DNA of 64,000 bases, from positions 1-64,000 of the forward strand of contig ADNK01000870.1 in assembly GCA_000320545.1 (NCBI GenBank), written 5' to 3'. Each line of letters opens with the position of its first letter. The stretch's first letter is position 1. The notes under the pieces are model-generated. The model worked only from the letters and a program-made list of their open reading frames with translations, searched no databases and was not told where the DNA came from. Source of the stretch: Bigelowiella natans CCMP2755. Its lineage: Eukaryota > Cercozoa > Chlorarachniophyceae. This document shows positions 49,489 to 61,361 of the stretch, one piece after another. The position numbers and the translations under genes were made by a program.

Positions 49489-49561
<73 letters not shown>

Positions 49562-49769
49562 GGGGGGGGGGGGGGGGACTTCTATTTCTTTAAGCATGCA
49601 ACTTTTCGAATTGTCTTTTGGTACGTGATGATAATGAGTGCCTCTCCTTCCTCGGTCTTTGCCTCGAATGTGAATAGGACGGTCCAAGTACATGGAAACT
49701 GCCGCTATTTGGGCACGACATCGCCAATTGGAGTGAGTAGTCAGATCATATCATCGATAACCCTTTATA

Positions 49770-49822
<53 letters not shown>

Positions 49823-51575
49823 AATAAGGATGCATGGTGGCATTGCTCTCGATACGTATTCTGCTGCTTGTAGGAGAGGTGACGCACAGAGAGTCGAAAA
49901 CCGTCACCATTGTCTGAATCAAAGTAGAATACTACATTATCCACAAATCGTTGCTTCTGATTGAACAATTTGCATTATGATGAGTTTGAATGATACTTGC
50001 CTACTACTACTACTACTACTACTACTACTGCCTTTGTTAATTACTACCCCGCCATTCGTATTATGATAGGAACCGAATTCGTGATAGCATGATGGCGCGT
50101 GACAACCCTGCAGTTGGTATGTTATGCTAGGAGCAGCACCAGTAGCAGTAGCAGTAGCAGTCTTTTTGAAAGATAAAAATATGATTTTTCCTTCCTTCTT
50201 AGGTCCCGAAAGGAAACGATACGTTAGTAGAGCATATACCAAGGTTGCTGCACCGAACCCATTGTCCCGTAAAAAAGTCTTACCTTACACCTTTACTTGT
50301 ACACTGTACATCAATGCGTATGGTGCGCTCACTAAGACGTAATCGCCGCATTGTGGTGGTAATAGCATTTGAAGGAAATGGACGATGCAATGACTGAAAT
50401 GAAGAGAACCCAAGGCAAGGTATGCTATCACAGCACCCCACGATAACAGCCATAAGCTGTGTCAGTGTTTGAGTTGACTTTTCACTTTTTCGCTTCCTTG
50501 ATAATACCATCTGTGCTGCTGCCTACTGTGGCGTTGAAGGAGTTTGCGGATTTCGGAAGAATGATGCGGAATAGCAAGTTTGGTAGAATGGCAAGACTGC
50601 AATCTGGTCTCTTACTATCACAATGATGATAATAATATTAATAATGATAATAATAAGATTTAAAACAACTACACGCACATGCTACCGCAGATGCTACTAC
50701 CACCGCTACTACTGAAACTGTTCAAAAACCCATCATCATGGCAATCAAGTCATCTGCTTTATTTCTGCTATTTTTGCTGACTGACCTTATTTCCTAATCT
50801 CCTCCTCCCCCCCCACTCTCTCCTCCCGCAATGTTGTTTCTTCAGGGATAAATGATATTACATCCAAAGATGCCCAAAGAGCTCTGCAAGGGCCTTCCTA
50901 TGATATGCTGGTAGTGTATTGAGGACAATATATATAATATAGCGATGAATCATATCAACTGGAACAGACTTCTACTTTATTCGATATTTTTTAAATATTT
51001 ATTATCATTCTTATAGGAGGGGCAGTACACATCCTGAAGTAAATATATATATATATATGATCCTCAAATCGTCCTTGGTGTTGATGATTTATTGTGGTAA
51101 AAATGCTATTATTCTTAGAACACTCCAATGAGCTCATTTCCGGGAGGAATCGAGGTAATTTCGACAACCTCCTCCTCCCCCCCCCCTCCTCCTCCTCCTC
51201 CTTTTTTCCGGCAGGTAGGTGTATTGTGTAATAATTATGATTTGCCACCAAGGTTACCAATCCAGACGATTCAAGTGCTGACAACAAAGAGAAAGAAGAA
51301 AAAGAAGAAGAAGATGGAGGGAACAAGATGGAGGGAAAAGCTGGTGTATCATCAAACTACACAGCTACTTGTTCTAGGTACTACTACTACTACATGAGTC
51401 ATTCTATCCTAATTAACATCAGCATTTAGTATTGACGAGCTTATTGATGATTCTCTTCCATGAATAACCCTCTTTCATCACCACCCCATGATTAGCACGT
51501 TGTATTCGAAACTTCTTCTTTTTCTTCTTCTTCGTGTTCACCGTAATAATGATAATAATGATAATAATGATGATG

Positions 51576-51606
<31 letters not shown>

Positions 51607-51924
51607 AGTGGCGATACGCCTGACACCGAAGATTATCCTAAGCGGGTAGGAGCGCCGAGACGATGGATCAATTGGAACCCGTAATCGTGATGATGATGAT
51701 GATGATGATATTTAGGCGGCAAATCACGTCACGCTAATCATTTTATTTCCTTTTTTGGTCCTAACTGAATATATCTGCCGTTTCAGCGCCCATTCGTATT
51801 GTACGTATCATCGAGGACCACACAGCTTATCTTGCGGTGTTATAATGAAAACAGAAATCGGAAAGATTACGTAGAAAACATCGGGGAAGGAGGGCCTAAA
51901 ACGCTTGAGGATCTCCTCCAGTAA
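49022..51924 (+). CDS. Unrecognised multi-exon gene
   Basis: Candidate exons: about 49022-49118 (ALAASGRGPVALEGLSNSFLKE), 49259-49488 (AIEEDPDILDYDKYLEKRD, then Ser-rich), about 50082-50124 (RIRDSMMARDNPAV), 50202-50283, 50370-50408, 50532-50598, 50847-50908 (DITSKDAQRALQGPSYDML), about 51118-51154, 51216-51252, 51610-51648, and 51788-51924 (ending YVENIGEGGPKTLEDLLQ, TAA). Codon usage and splice sites look genuine, and the last two exons agree in phase, but I did not verify every junction and the start is unknown. No domain recognised. It may be joined to the next gene. Confidence 0.4.
49171..49265 (+). repeat. 40-bp tandem-like duplication carrying a 3' splice site
   Basis: 49171-49210 and 49226-49265 are the same 40 bases with two differences. 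Each copy contains a potential 3' splice site (TATTAG/GCAATTGA and TATCAG/GCAATTGA). Only the second leads into the open exon; the first would reach a stop after about 19 codons. Confidence 0.85.
49489..49577 (+). repeat. Compound microsatellite (CA)n-(GA)n-(G)n
   Basis: Three adjoining simple tracts within an intron of the plus-strand gene: (AC)n to about 49522, (AG)n to about 49560, then a G run of about 17. Confidence 0.95.
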
Positions 51925-52282
51925 TAACTGCCTGTGTTTGAATAGATCGATGGTTATGGCAGTGGGGTTGAGCAACGCTCATGATGCCTCTTAACATGCA
52001 ACACTACCGTCGATAGACAGCGCCACAGCTAACACAAACTTGCTGTATTGTTGTTGATGATGATGAAAAGGTATGATCAAAGCTACAAGGTGGAGGAAGA
52101 TAAGATGGAGAGACGACGTAATGATTATGATAGTAGTTTGCTTTATGTCTGCATTGATATCTAGATACTGACAAATTGCCTCCTCACTGCTGCTGTACTC
52201 TCTTCAAAAGTTGCGATGATTATTCGATAAGCTATCTTATCCACGCATCATACCCTCTATATTTGCATCTTCATCAGGTATC

Positions 52283-53346
52283 ATGAGAAAGTCAAAGCGA
52301 GATCAGCTTAAGGCAGAAATGGTAGAATTATTGACCATAATCACATCAGTTGTATGTGTCAAGTTTCACATCTATAGGAGAAAGAATTGGGGGGGTTGAC
52401 ATGCATGATCAGTGTACCATATCTCATGATAAGAATCTAATAAGCATAATTGCGACCACAAGGTCGGTGAACAAGCAGCCAAGCGAGAAGAACAACGATT
52501 CATCGAAAAATTCGGGGAAAACAAAAGTAAGTTGTCATTGTCATGGTCCCCTCGTTATTCATCACATTCCAATCGATGCATATGATGGTGCTGCAAGTTT
52601 GTTTATATGACGTTCTCTCCGCCTTAAAATCCTTACAGTGGGCAATGAAACCAAATTCAATGAGATGCTGGAAGATATCCACAGGAGAGCGAGGCCGGTA
52701 AAAGAACTTTGACGATGATGATGATGATTAGAGCAATGTTGGATGCCGATGGTGACGATGATTGAATCACATTAATTCTCGCATGAGAAGACTTCTTCAT
52801 TTTGCGACGCTTTTCTTCAGTGATTGCTCCTACTCTAATGTGTTGAACGTGAAGGGAGTTGACGAGTTCTTACTACTACTACTACTACTCTGTGATGCCA
52901 GGTTGTTAGTATGGAAGAAATAGAGGCCATTCGAAAGGGTTCAGGTGTTTTGGAAGCAAAGCACAAAAAAGAGGTCGGTCGGTCTTACCACATCATAGAA
53001 TGGTACCATTATCTTCTGGCTTTGCCAACTTCTCAGCAGCAACTAATGATGCTTCAGTTGTGATACTATCGAGATCTTGTATAGAAACAGAAATTTGGAG
53101 CGTTGTGTGTCCACAAGAGGGCATGGCAATATGTCATCGTAATCATACGTGCTGTCCCATCCGATCCTTTGTCTGTTTTTGATTTGTGCACAGAAACTGG
53201 TGTCGGGCAAACGGAAGAAGGTGAGAAGCATCGCTGAAGTTAGAGCGGAGAATGAAGCTATCCAGAGCGCCAAAAGAGAGGAATGGCGCAGAAAACGAGC
53301 AATGAGGCGTGCGAGGGAGGAGGCTCATCGCATAGCAAACATATGA
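52283..53346 (+). CDS. Small basic helical protein, unrecognised
   Basis: Exons agree in phase: 52283-52348 (from ATG; KSKRDQLKAEMVELLTI), a second ending before GTAAGT at about 52527 (GEQAAKREEQRFIEKFGEN), about 52640-52699 (NETKFNEMLEDIHRRARP), about 52903-52974 (EEIEAIRKGSGVLEAKHKKE) and about 53195-53346 (KRKKVRSIAEVRAENEAIQ, then an Arg/Glu-rich helix, TGA). Around 140 aa, strongly charged and nearly all helical. It may be independent or the 3' part of the preceding gene; no phase-consistent junction between them was found. No family recognised. Confidence 0.45.
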
Positions 53347-54152
53347 TTTACTGTGCGTGTGAAATGATAATGATGTTTACTGCCACATCTAGACATTGTT
53401 GTTGCTGTAGACTAGCTCTCACATCAAGTAGACATGCTCCATGCATGGAAGGTTTGCTCATCTGCCCATTTACTTGTAGCGTAATGCCTCAACATGCATT
53501 CATTTTTCCTATGTCACGTACAGTCACAACAATATCGTCGACACAGCTCCACTTCGTGAATCTTCACAAGCAGTGATGCTCATGTGCATGACACAGTTCA
53601 TTGTGCATGTGCATGTGCCTGCTTTGCACATGTTCAGATGCTAATTGCTCTTTCAAAATGCTGCAAATGTTGCGTACGTGTACCTGTCCATCTGCGCCAT
53701 TGATCATGTCATTTGCGTGGATTTGATGAGCAGTGCTGTTGCACTGATTGCGTCGCTTACGATGAACGATGCTTTGTATCGCATGCTCGTAGTGTAGCAG
53801 CGTGTGAAACAACGGAATGCTGACATCTACAGTTTAGCTGTTTTGAGCGACTCGATGATCAAGCTAGTACATGGGATTTTGACACACCACATGCCTAGAT
53901 ACATCTGCTCACGAATTCTTTAAGAACAATCCCTGGAGTGACTCCTGTCGCCTGCAAAAAACAACAACGAAGAATGATGAACAAAAGATTTTCTTAGGGG
54001 GAACAATGGCATAAAGATGAAAACACATTCAAACATTATATGACGTCAATCGCCCAAGTGAGGAAATGCTTCTGCACGTATTTTTAATGAAAAAAAGGTA
54101 GCGAAAATATAGTACCACATATATTTTATCCACAAAATATGTATGGCATAAA
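53347..54152. other. Intergenic, TGCA-rich island
   Basis: No gene recognised. About 53390-53900 is rich in TGCATG, CACATG and CTAG words, like the other islands; it separates convergent genes. Confidence 0.5.
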
Positions 54153-55405
54153 TTATTCACCCAAAATGACAAAACGGTAGGTAGTGGGGATGATAGCAAA
54201 GATGAAGTTGGAAATTAGAGTCAGAACGATAGAATAAAGAACGAGAAGATGCTCCAACGAGGCAAATCCTACGCACAGCTTCTGACTATAACGTATTTGT
54301 GCTATTGTACACCTGCGACGTTTGCATTCTGTTTCCTCAGCATCTGTTTCATCTCCAAAGCTTCTTCTTCTTCCAAGACTGCCATATTTCTTAACTTTGG
54401 AAATATCGATTATCGAAGTCTCACTACAACTTTCATCTTTGCCATCACTGTCATCAACCTGTTTGATAGAGGCGTCACTGCTGCTATTTCTTCTTCTTCT
54501 TAGTATACTGCTGCGAAGAAGTTGTGAAGACGATGACTGCTGCTTCAAGCTACCCTTCCTCTTTTTCTTCTTCATTTCCACGGTGCTTATGCTTGCGTTT
54601 GACCCTCCCGCCATTGATGCAGCAGCAGGTGCATTCGCCTTCAAGAACTGCTCGGATGTATGGCCAGAAGTTTCAGGCACATAAAATTGCACAAATAGCG
54701 TCGTGAGAACGAGCACTACGGCGAAGGGGACGAAGGTGAGACCATCCAGAGCAGTCTGTAGAAAGGGAAAGGAGAAACCCACAATGAAATTGCAAATCCA
54801 GTTGAGCTGAGATGCCACTGATTGAGCTGTGGCCACGTTCTTAACATCAAACATCTCCGAAGAAATCAGCCATGGAATGGGCCTGGAGCAAGTAATCAAA
54901 CGACGACGTTATTCATTTATCAAAATCACAACGATTAGGGGGAAAGAACATTTAACGTACCCGAGACCTATCTCAAACATTATAACGTATAATCCTGTCG
55001 ATATCAGCGCCAATGAACTCTCTGCGGAACGACCGAATATTGGAATTGGAAATCTATCATCCAACGCAAACGTTATGCCTAAGCCTTGAACACAAACATC
55101 ATCAACCTCCATCATCATTATCATCATCTTCATCATCATCTTCATCATCATCATAATCACAGGCTTATTTACATGCAACAGCCATCCCAACAGAAGAGAA
55201 AATGAGGAGGCCTCTTCTCGGAAAGTCGTCCATAATTTGCGCTGCAAGATACGTCGCTGCAACGTTGACAGCCGATATAATCACGGTGCCAACTAATGGA
55301 TCGCTCACAGCACCAGAGAGAAACTTTGTCGAGTAGTAGAATACGGCATTGATTCCTTGATGATGATGATAGAGATGGAGTAGGAAAGTGAGGGAGGGAG
55401 GGAGG

Positions 55406-55439
<34 letters not shown>

Positions 55440-55520
55440 TATAGGTGAATGTCAATTTGACAGAGACATCACCATAGTATTTGGGACATCACCATGATGA
55501 TGAAGACAATGACAACGATA

Positions 55521-55555
<35 letters not shown>

Positions 55556-55659
55556 AGTAACATTGGAAGGCGACTAACACTTAAATCGTTAGTATTATCA
55601 CAATAAGGATGCATTTTCAAAGCTATTCCAATGTCATAAGATGTTTGTGGATCATCACG

Positions 55660-55693
<34 letters not shown>

Positions 55694-56889
55694 ACTACCA
55701 CAGAATTGCTGTGAAAGCTGGAGAACAAGCAGGCAGATAATCGATACTCTGAGGTCTGGATCGCAAACTAGGTCTGTCATCGCACTAGACCATGAGCAGA
55801 TCTATGCTGCGTCTTTTGACGACGAATGGCGTCTTCAAAAATCGTCAACTCTGCTCCAACCTTGTTATATCATTACATAATACACCAATAATGTTCAATA
55901 AACAGAGAAGAAAAGTAATGCCTTAATCTCATTGAGGTCAAAGTGAAATGATGAACATTTATTGGTCTAAATCATCGTTATCATCACCATCCTCATCATC
56001 GTTATCCCTTCTTATAACCTTCAAGATCATTACCTGCTGCTCGTCCCTGAAGCCTCTGAGTTCCATAAGCAGCTTTGCTGTTGCCAATCGCACCTCCATT
56101 CGAGGTAGTTCCGAGTGAGAGTATAACCATCTTGGACTTTCCTTCACGCCACTCAACCAGTATAACGACATCGATGATAGCAAAGGAGTTACACCGAAAA
56201 GATACCTGTAATATCACGATCATGGATTTGATGATGATGACGATGATGATGATGATAATGATGATGATGATAAGGCTGACGAATGCGTTGGCCTGATTGC
56301 CTTTCCCCTTCTTCAGAAACAAAACATATCACTTGTTCCCCATCTTCTTCTTGTTGTCGTTGTTGCATTAATTCGAAGGCAGAGTTAACAACACACAGCA
56401 ATCACACCTCCAGCCCTCTGCAGTCGTCAACCAGAGAGACGCAATAGATGCTGCTAAAATCCCTGACACCATCGATAACTGCGACATCGTTCCGAACGTG
56501 CCACGAAGCGCAGGTGGTGCTAATTCTCCTATGTAAACAGGGACTAGCACTGTAGCAAACCCACTTGCAAATCCGATCAAAGCACGGGCTATGATGATTG
56601 TTACCCTGATAGTTGTAGTAGTAGCAGCCATCATCATCATCATCATCATCAGATTCAATATCATCATCGTTAATATCTCCACATTCAAGTGTGCTTCTTC
56701 GTTGGCATCAACAACATCGTCGTCTTTGTCCCCTATGGTCTCTGTGATGATAGGAGGTGTGTTTCACGCACATTCCAGGCGCAAACGTCTGCATTACTCC
56801 CCCGATTAAGAAAGATAACATGTTCATTCTCAGAGCATTCTTCCGACCATACACATTAGCAAAGATGCCTACAGATAAAGCAGTAGATT

Positions 56890-56922
<33 letters not shown>

Positions 56923-57007
56923 CTAAAATATCAGCATTACAACGTCGCCTAAACATATCTGCCTAAAATTTCAATCTCACTACCCCCCCCCCCCCTGTTC
57001 TTCTTCT

Positions 57008-57052
<45 letters not shown>

Positions 57053-57211
57053 TTTGTTAAGTATTTACCCCCAGCAAGCGCACCGAAAGGACCACCGATT
57101 GCAAATACAGAAACAGCCAATGACCATCTGCTTGATTTATCGTAGCAGCAATATTTTTGCAGTTGGAGATCAAGAGAGAGGAAAGAGAGAAAAGAGAGAA
57201 AAAAGAGAAAA

Positions 57212-57256
<45 letters not shown>

Positions 57257-57618
57257 AGAGGGCGAGAGGAGGGGGGGGGGGGGGGGATTCTGCAAGTTAC
57301 TACTACTACTACTACTACTGATGGTGGTACTGGTAGTGTTGGTACCACGAACACGTACTCGACTGTGGAATGTCCAGGGAAAACGAAAGCTTCAGGAGAG
57401 TTCATAACGGCAGTGTTGTATCCAACCAGGAACTCGGGTATTAGAGCTACCTGATCATAATGTGATGATCATTTAGATCTTCATTGCTCCACCACCAACA
57501 GCCTACCTCGTTCTTTAACAATACGATATCTCACGTCATCTCGATCAAACGGTGCGTGATCAATGAGCACATTGTCGTTCAGAGGCGTACACTCACCCTC
57601 AAATAGGCCCACCTTCAT
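54153..57618 (-). CDS. Major facilitator sugar-porter family transporter
   Basis: Start ATG at 57618, exon to 57507, then 57446 onward with matching phase. Sugar-porter signatures in order: FLVGYNTAVMNSPEAF (TM1), SLAVSVFAIGGPFGALAGGK (TM2), NVYGRKNALRMN (GRK loop 2-3), RALIGFASGFATVLVPVYIGELAPPALRG (TM4 and the PVY.GE.AP motif), KESPRWLYSH (PESPRWL), SQQFCGINAVFYYS (QQ-GIN in TM7; junction about 55690 to 55360 in phase), DDFPRRG (loop 8-9), GPIPWLISSEMF (TM10), then PETSGHT after TM12. These proteins move hexoses or polyols across the plasma or vacuolar membrane, by facilitation or proton symport; which cannot be told here. The C-terminal tail is long, Ser/Arg/Lys-rich and ends in an extra hydrophobic stretch that may reflect an unspliced intron. 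Confidence 0.9.
55412..55694. repeat. Cluster of intronic microsatellites: (AG)n, (GAT)n, (CAT)n
   Basis: (AG)n at about 55407-55429, (GAT)n at about 55522-55556 and (CAT)n at about 55660-55694, all within introns of the sugar transporter. Confidence 0.9.
56985..57287. repeat. Two opposing homopurine/homopyrimidine tracts: (C)n(CT)n and (GA)n(G)n
   Basis: A C run at 56985-56995 and (CT)n at 57012-57049 on the plus strand, then (GA)n at about 57214-57248 and a G run at 57271-57286. Both lie around one exon (about 57060-57170) of the transporter, as near-mirror arms. Confidence 0.9.
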
Positions 57619-57851
57619 CAGCACTTTACTATTAATACAACAACAGCGATGACAACGACTGCTTCTACTACTGCTACTGCTACTACTACTACTACTACTA
57701 CTTCCAATACTACCATAGTTGAGTAGAGAAGGTGGATGGTGAATATGATATTATCGAGCTTCCTTGCCTTTGAGACCAGCTCCGCACACTCACCTTCGCA
57801 CTTGATACGAGACTCCAAACCCATAACGGCCATATAAGCTGGTGGTATGAT

Positions 57852-57889
<38 letters not shown>

Positions 57890-58031
57890 GTGTGTGCATG
57901 TACACTGCTGCCTTACGAAACAAGGCCAGTATGGAAAATATGAAACCATTCGTCATTAAATGTCATCCTTATATTCTAATCCTAATTCTTCTTCTTCTTC
58001 TCCTCTCTCTTTATCATCATCATCATCATAA

Positions 58032-60853
58032 TCATAAATTACGAATTCCCTCTTCCAGCTTACGACGCATAATCTAGAAAAGATATGGCAATGGTGTGTA
58101 AGGAGGAAAACAGTTACTCTAATCCAATAATAACACAAAGACGGATATCTCATTCAAAACGCTTCTCTTTAACCTTATATGATCATGATCTTTTTCTCCT
58201 CCTTCTCTCTCCATTACCTGCTGCTCACTGGATGCAACGATGGCTTCGATTGTCGATAAATTGAGTCGTTTTGAGATAGCATCAGGCACTGCTGTCATCA
58301 TCAGATTGCGAGCACGATGCAGATCCTACGAAGTAGTAATAAAGATAACAGTGACACCACATGATCAAAACAGCGACGATGATTATGATGAGGGTAGAAG
58401 AGGAGTGATTAGTGCTCTGTAGTTGCATGCACGTCAGCAAAGATTATGCCTCGTTCTGAGGACAACATCTCTATATCACAACTATAAAACAGCAGCAAAA
58501 GAACACGGAAAAGGATCTAGAGAGGCCAAATGTATGTAAAGTTGCTAGTTGTTGAAGAGATTTGTATTGTGGATAACTGCGAACGTTCGTAGTATAATAT
58601 ACTTCCTCTGTTTTCCATGGAAGAAGGTCCTCCACAACACGGTGCATGATGTCGATGGACACTTCTTCCTCGTTCACTTCTCCATCGCGGCCAAACCCAG
58701 CTTCAAATGACACCAGCTGAAGCACACGTGCTGCCAAAGGAATGATATCTGATACCTACGGAATGTTGATTGATTTTTTCTCATCATGATGATCATTCAA
58801 TGAGGTTGGTAATGTGGGGGTGAGTAGGATGGTGAAAATACTACTGCGCTGCACAATTATGATTTGAAATGAGACTGACTGCTTATAGTTTGGTGTCTTA
58901 TTTTACAACTCAACGCCATTCACTAAACACTTTGTGCGTGCACAATTACGAGTGGATCTTTCATTGGAACCCATTTCTGCTTCATCACAGTCTCAAACAC
59001 CTATTGTTACATGATGATGATAATGATGATGGTGACGATGATAATGTGAATCTTTGACACAGTATGAGCAAGTGCTAAATACGTGGTCTCGCTCCCTTGT
59101 CCCAACCCCCTTCCCCTCCCTCTCTCTTCCTTTCTAACCTAATGACACTACACACCACACACCACACATTACACACCACATCCACATACAAACTAGAATA
59201 TCAATGCTAAAGTACTTTGTCGGCTAAATCCTTGATTTCATCTACGTTTGGGGCATGGCGGATAGTGCCCACGTATGGATTGTGCTCTAAGCCTTTGTAG
59301 ATGGTGTAACCGCCCTCTCTTTTCTGCTCTTTCGCAATACTGATGGTATCCTTACTCGTTGGTAGTAGCATATCGTCCAGCTCTTTCTTCATGACGGGAG
59401 ACCCAAGTGATGCACTTCGATTTAATATGGGCTTCTGTTGCGAATTACTCTTCTTCTTCTTCTCCTCCTTCTTCATATTAATCTTAACATCTACCTATGA
59501 GGATGAAAGGATTGCGGGAAGTTATAGAGAAGCATCGTGATTGATTATCTTTGGATAATGATGATGATGACAGTGGTGAGGCGTTAATATCTGGAAACGT
59601 GATGTCACCACAACAAATGAAGTTTGTGGAGACGCATAAATCGCAAATTAGATGGTAAATTATAGTTATATTTTACGCTCAATTGGAGCTTGATATTCAT
59701 GAAAATAAAACTAGGGGCTGTTTTGTACCAATTCTTCTCCCTCTCTCTCTTCTAACTTCTTTAGCAGCAGCACCGTCATTGGAGAATGAACAACTTTGCG
59801 TATTATTATGCTAATTTGTTAATATTTACATTATAGATGTTCGAAACTTGTGAGTAAGTAGTAGTGAAATATCACAAACATATAGTACGACCGATGACGA
59901 CCCGAATAATAGGAGGACTGTAATTCTTTTCGTTTTCGATGCAAGGTTGCACTAGTAGCGACCGTTTAGCGCGGTGTGAAAACGATTATTGAGGTGCTGA
60001 TTCTAAATGTATACTATTTTTTTCCTGAAGAGTATGTTATTCCGATCTAAATACGTACCTAAGAAATGAACCAATAGCTTGTTGCTCTAACGATGTTACC
60101 GCTCTTGATTTCATCAAATCCTATCATTGAAAACTTTACTTCCGAGTTGTCAGGTGATTCAATATTTTCAACTCTTCTTGTTGCTAAACAAACCTCTTCC
60201 ACGAAATTGGTGATGATCTTGATCGCTGCAGCTTCTCGAGGAACTACATTCAGCATTCCACTTATTTTAGAAGCAACATATTGAGAAACTAAGACCGCCT
60301 GCAGCACATGAACTTAAATGATTTAATATATAAAAGCGAGCACGTCTTAACAGTGGGAACATTGTTAATTTACACTATAATATATTGTCACTACCACTGC
60401 AGGAAGATCGGAGATACATGCAGCTCTAATACCAGCATCACGTAAGCCTTTCATCATCTGAATGTGGCAGTATGGCGATGTTATAAATATCACTTATCGC
60501 ATAATCGTAATCCAACGAAAATTGGAAAACTAAGACGGTTTGAGAAGAATGTAGATTTGAGTTGTTGAATTTTAAACCCATAAAATACCCTAACAAAAGG
60601 ATATATGATTAGAAATAGTCACTCAGAAAGACCCTTTGCCGTCCATCTACTCGGCGTGATGTAAGGCGATGGACCTTGCCTCATTATCTGTATTGTATTT
60701 CGAATCCTAACCTTAACTACGTCCTTCTCTGTTACAACTTTTATTTTTTCATTACTTTTATAGCTATAAAATCAACAAGCTCTCCCCCTTTCGTTTTGTG
60801 ATTACAAATACCCGTCCCACTTCCGGTTCTTCCGAAGGCTTGGAGGAAGCCAT
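58032..60853 (-). CDS. Unrecognised multi-exon gene
   Basis: Candidate start ATG 60853 (SSKPSEEPEVGR, then a GT). Later exons: about 60696-60625 (IRNTIQIMRQGPSPYITPSRWTAKG), about 60462-60401 (MMKGLRDAGIRAACISDLPAV), 60300-60062 (VLVSQYVASKISGMLNVVP; VKFSMIGFDEIKSGNIV), about 59495-59215 (KKPILNRSASLG-like basic part; YKGLEHNPYVGTIRHAP), about 58745-58580 (VLQLVSFEAGFGRDGEVNEEE; HRVVEDLLPWKTEEVYY), 58326-58219 (LHRARNLMMTAVPDAISKRL; STIEAIVASSEQQ) and 58073-58032 (IMRRKLEEGIRNL, TGA), the last two in phase. Sequence looks like a conserved soluble enzyme or assembly factor, with even composition, but I cannot name the family. A further possible exon near 57840-57790 was left out because the stop at 58032 closes the frame. 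Confidence 0.55.
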
Positions 60854-61361
60854 GCTCGAACAACCGGAGCCACACGAATAAGAACAGAACAGAGGGAATT
60901 TATGGGCTACGACACGGTTTTCTAATCGCTTACGCTTACAGGTAGTTAGTAGTCGCACAGCTCGCATTAGCTCGTAGCGATGATGCTTCCCACAATCAGA
61001 TCTAGATCTAGATAATGCTGTGGCTTTTTCTGACGAAAATTGCCTTCATTATTCATCATTTCATGCATTCACATATTCACATCCATCGTGTATCGAAATG
61101 CGTTTTCATGGGGGAAATGATGAAAAAAGGCACGCAGTTTGCACCGACGACATCACGAGCAGTTACACATCATCCGATCTGGGATCTCCCTCAGCAACCA
61201 AAATTCCGCACGGGCCCCACATCGTTCTCTCGAGTATGACTGTTAGTAGACACCCACCCACTTCTCCGTAGCATACGGGGTTTCTATAATTTCTGTTGTC
61301 ACGAACCTTTGATGGGTTTGCTATATTTATTTCTACTCATCACTTGTTACATACCATAGAA
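60854..61361. other. Intergenic between divergent genes
   Basis: Start codons of the genes at 60853 (-) and 61362 (+) face away from each other across 508 bp, so this is a candidate bidirectional promoter. Contains AGATCTAGATCTAGA near 60999. No gene recognised. Confidence 0.45.
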
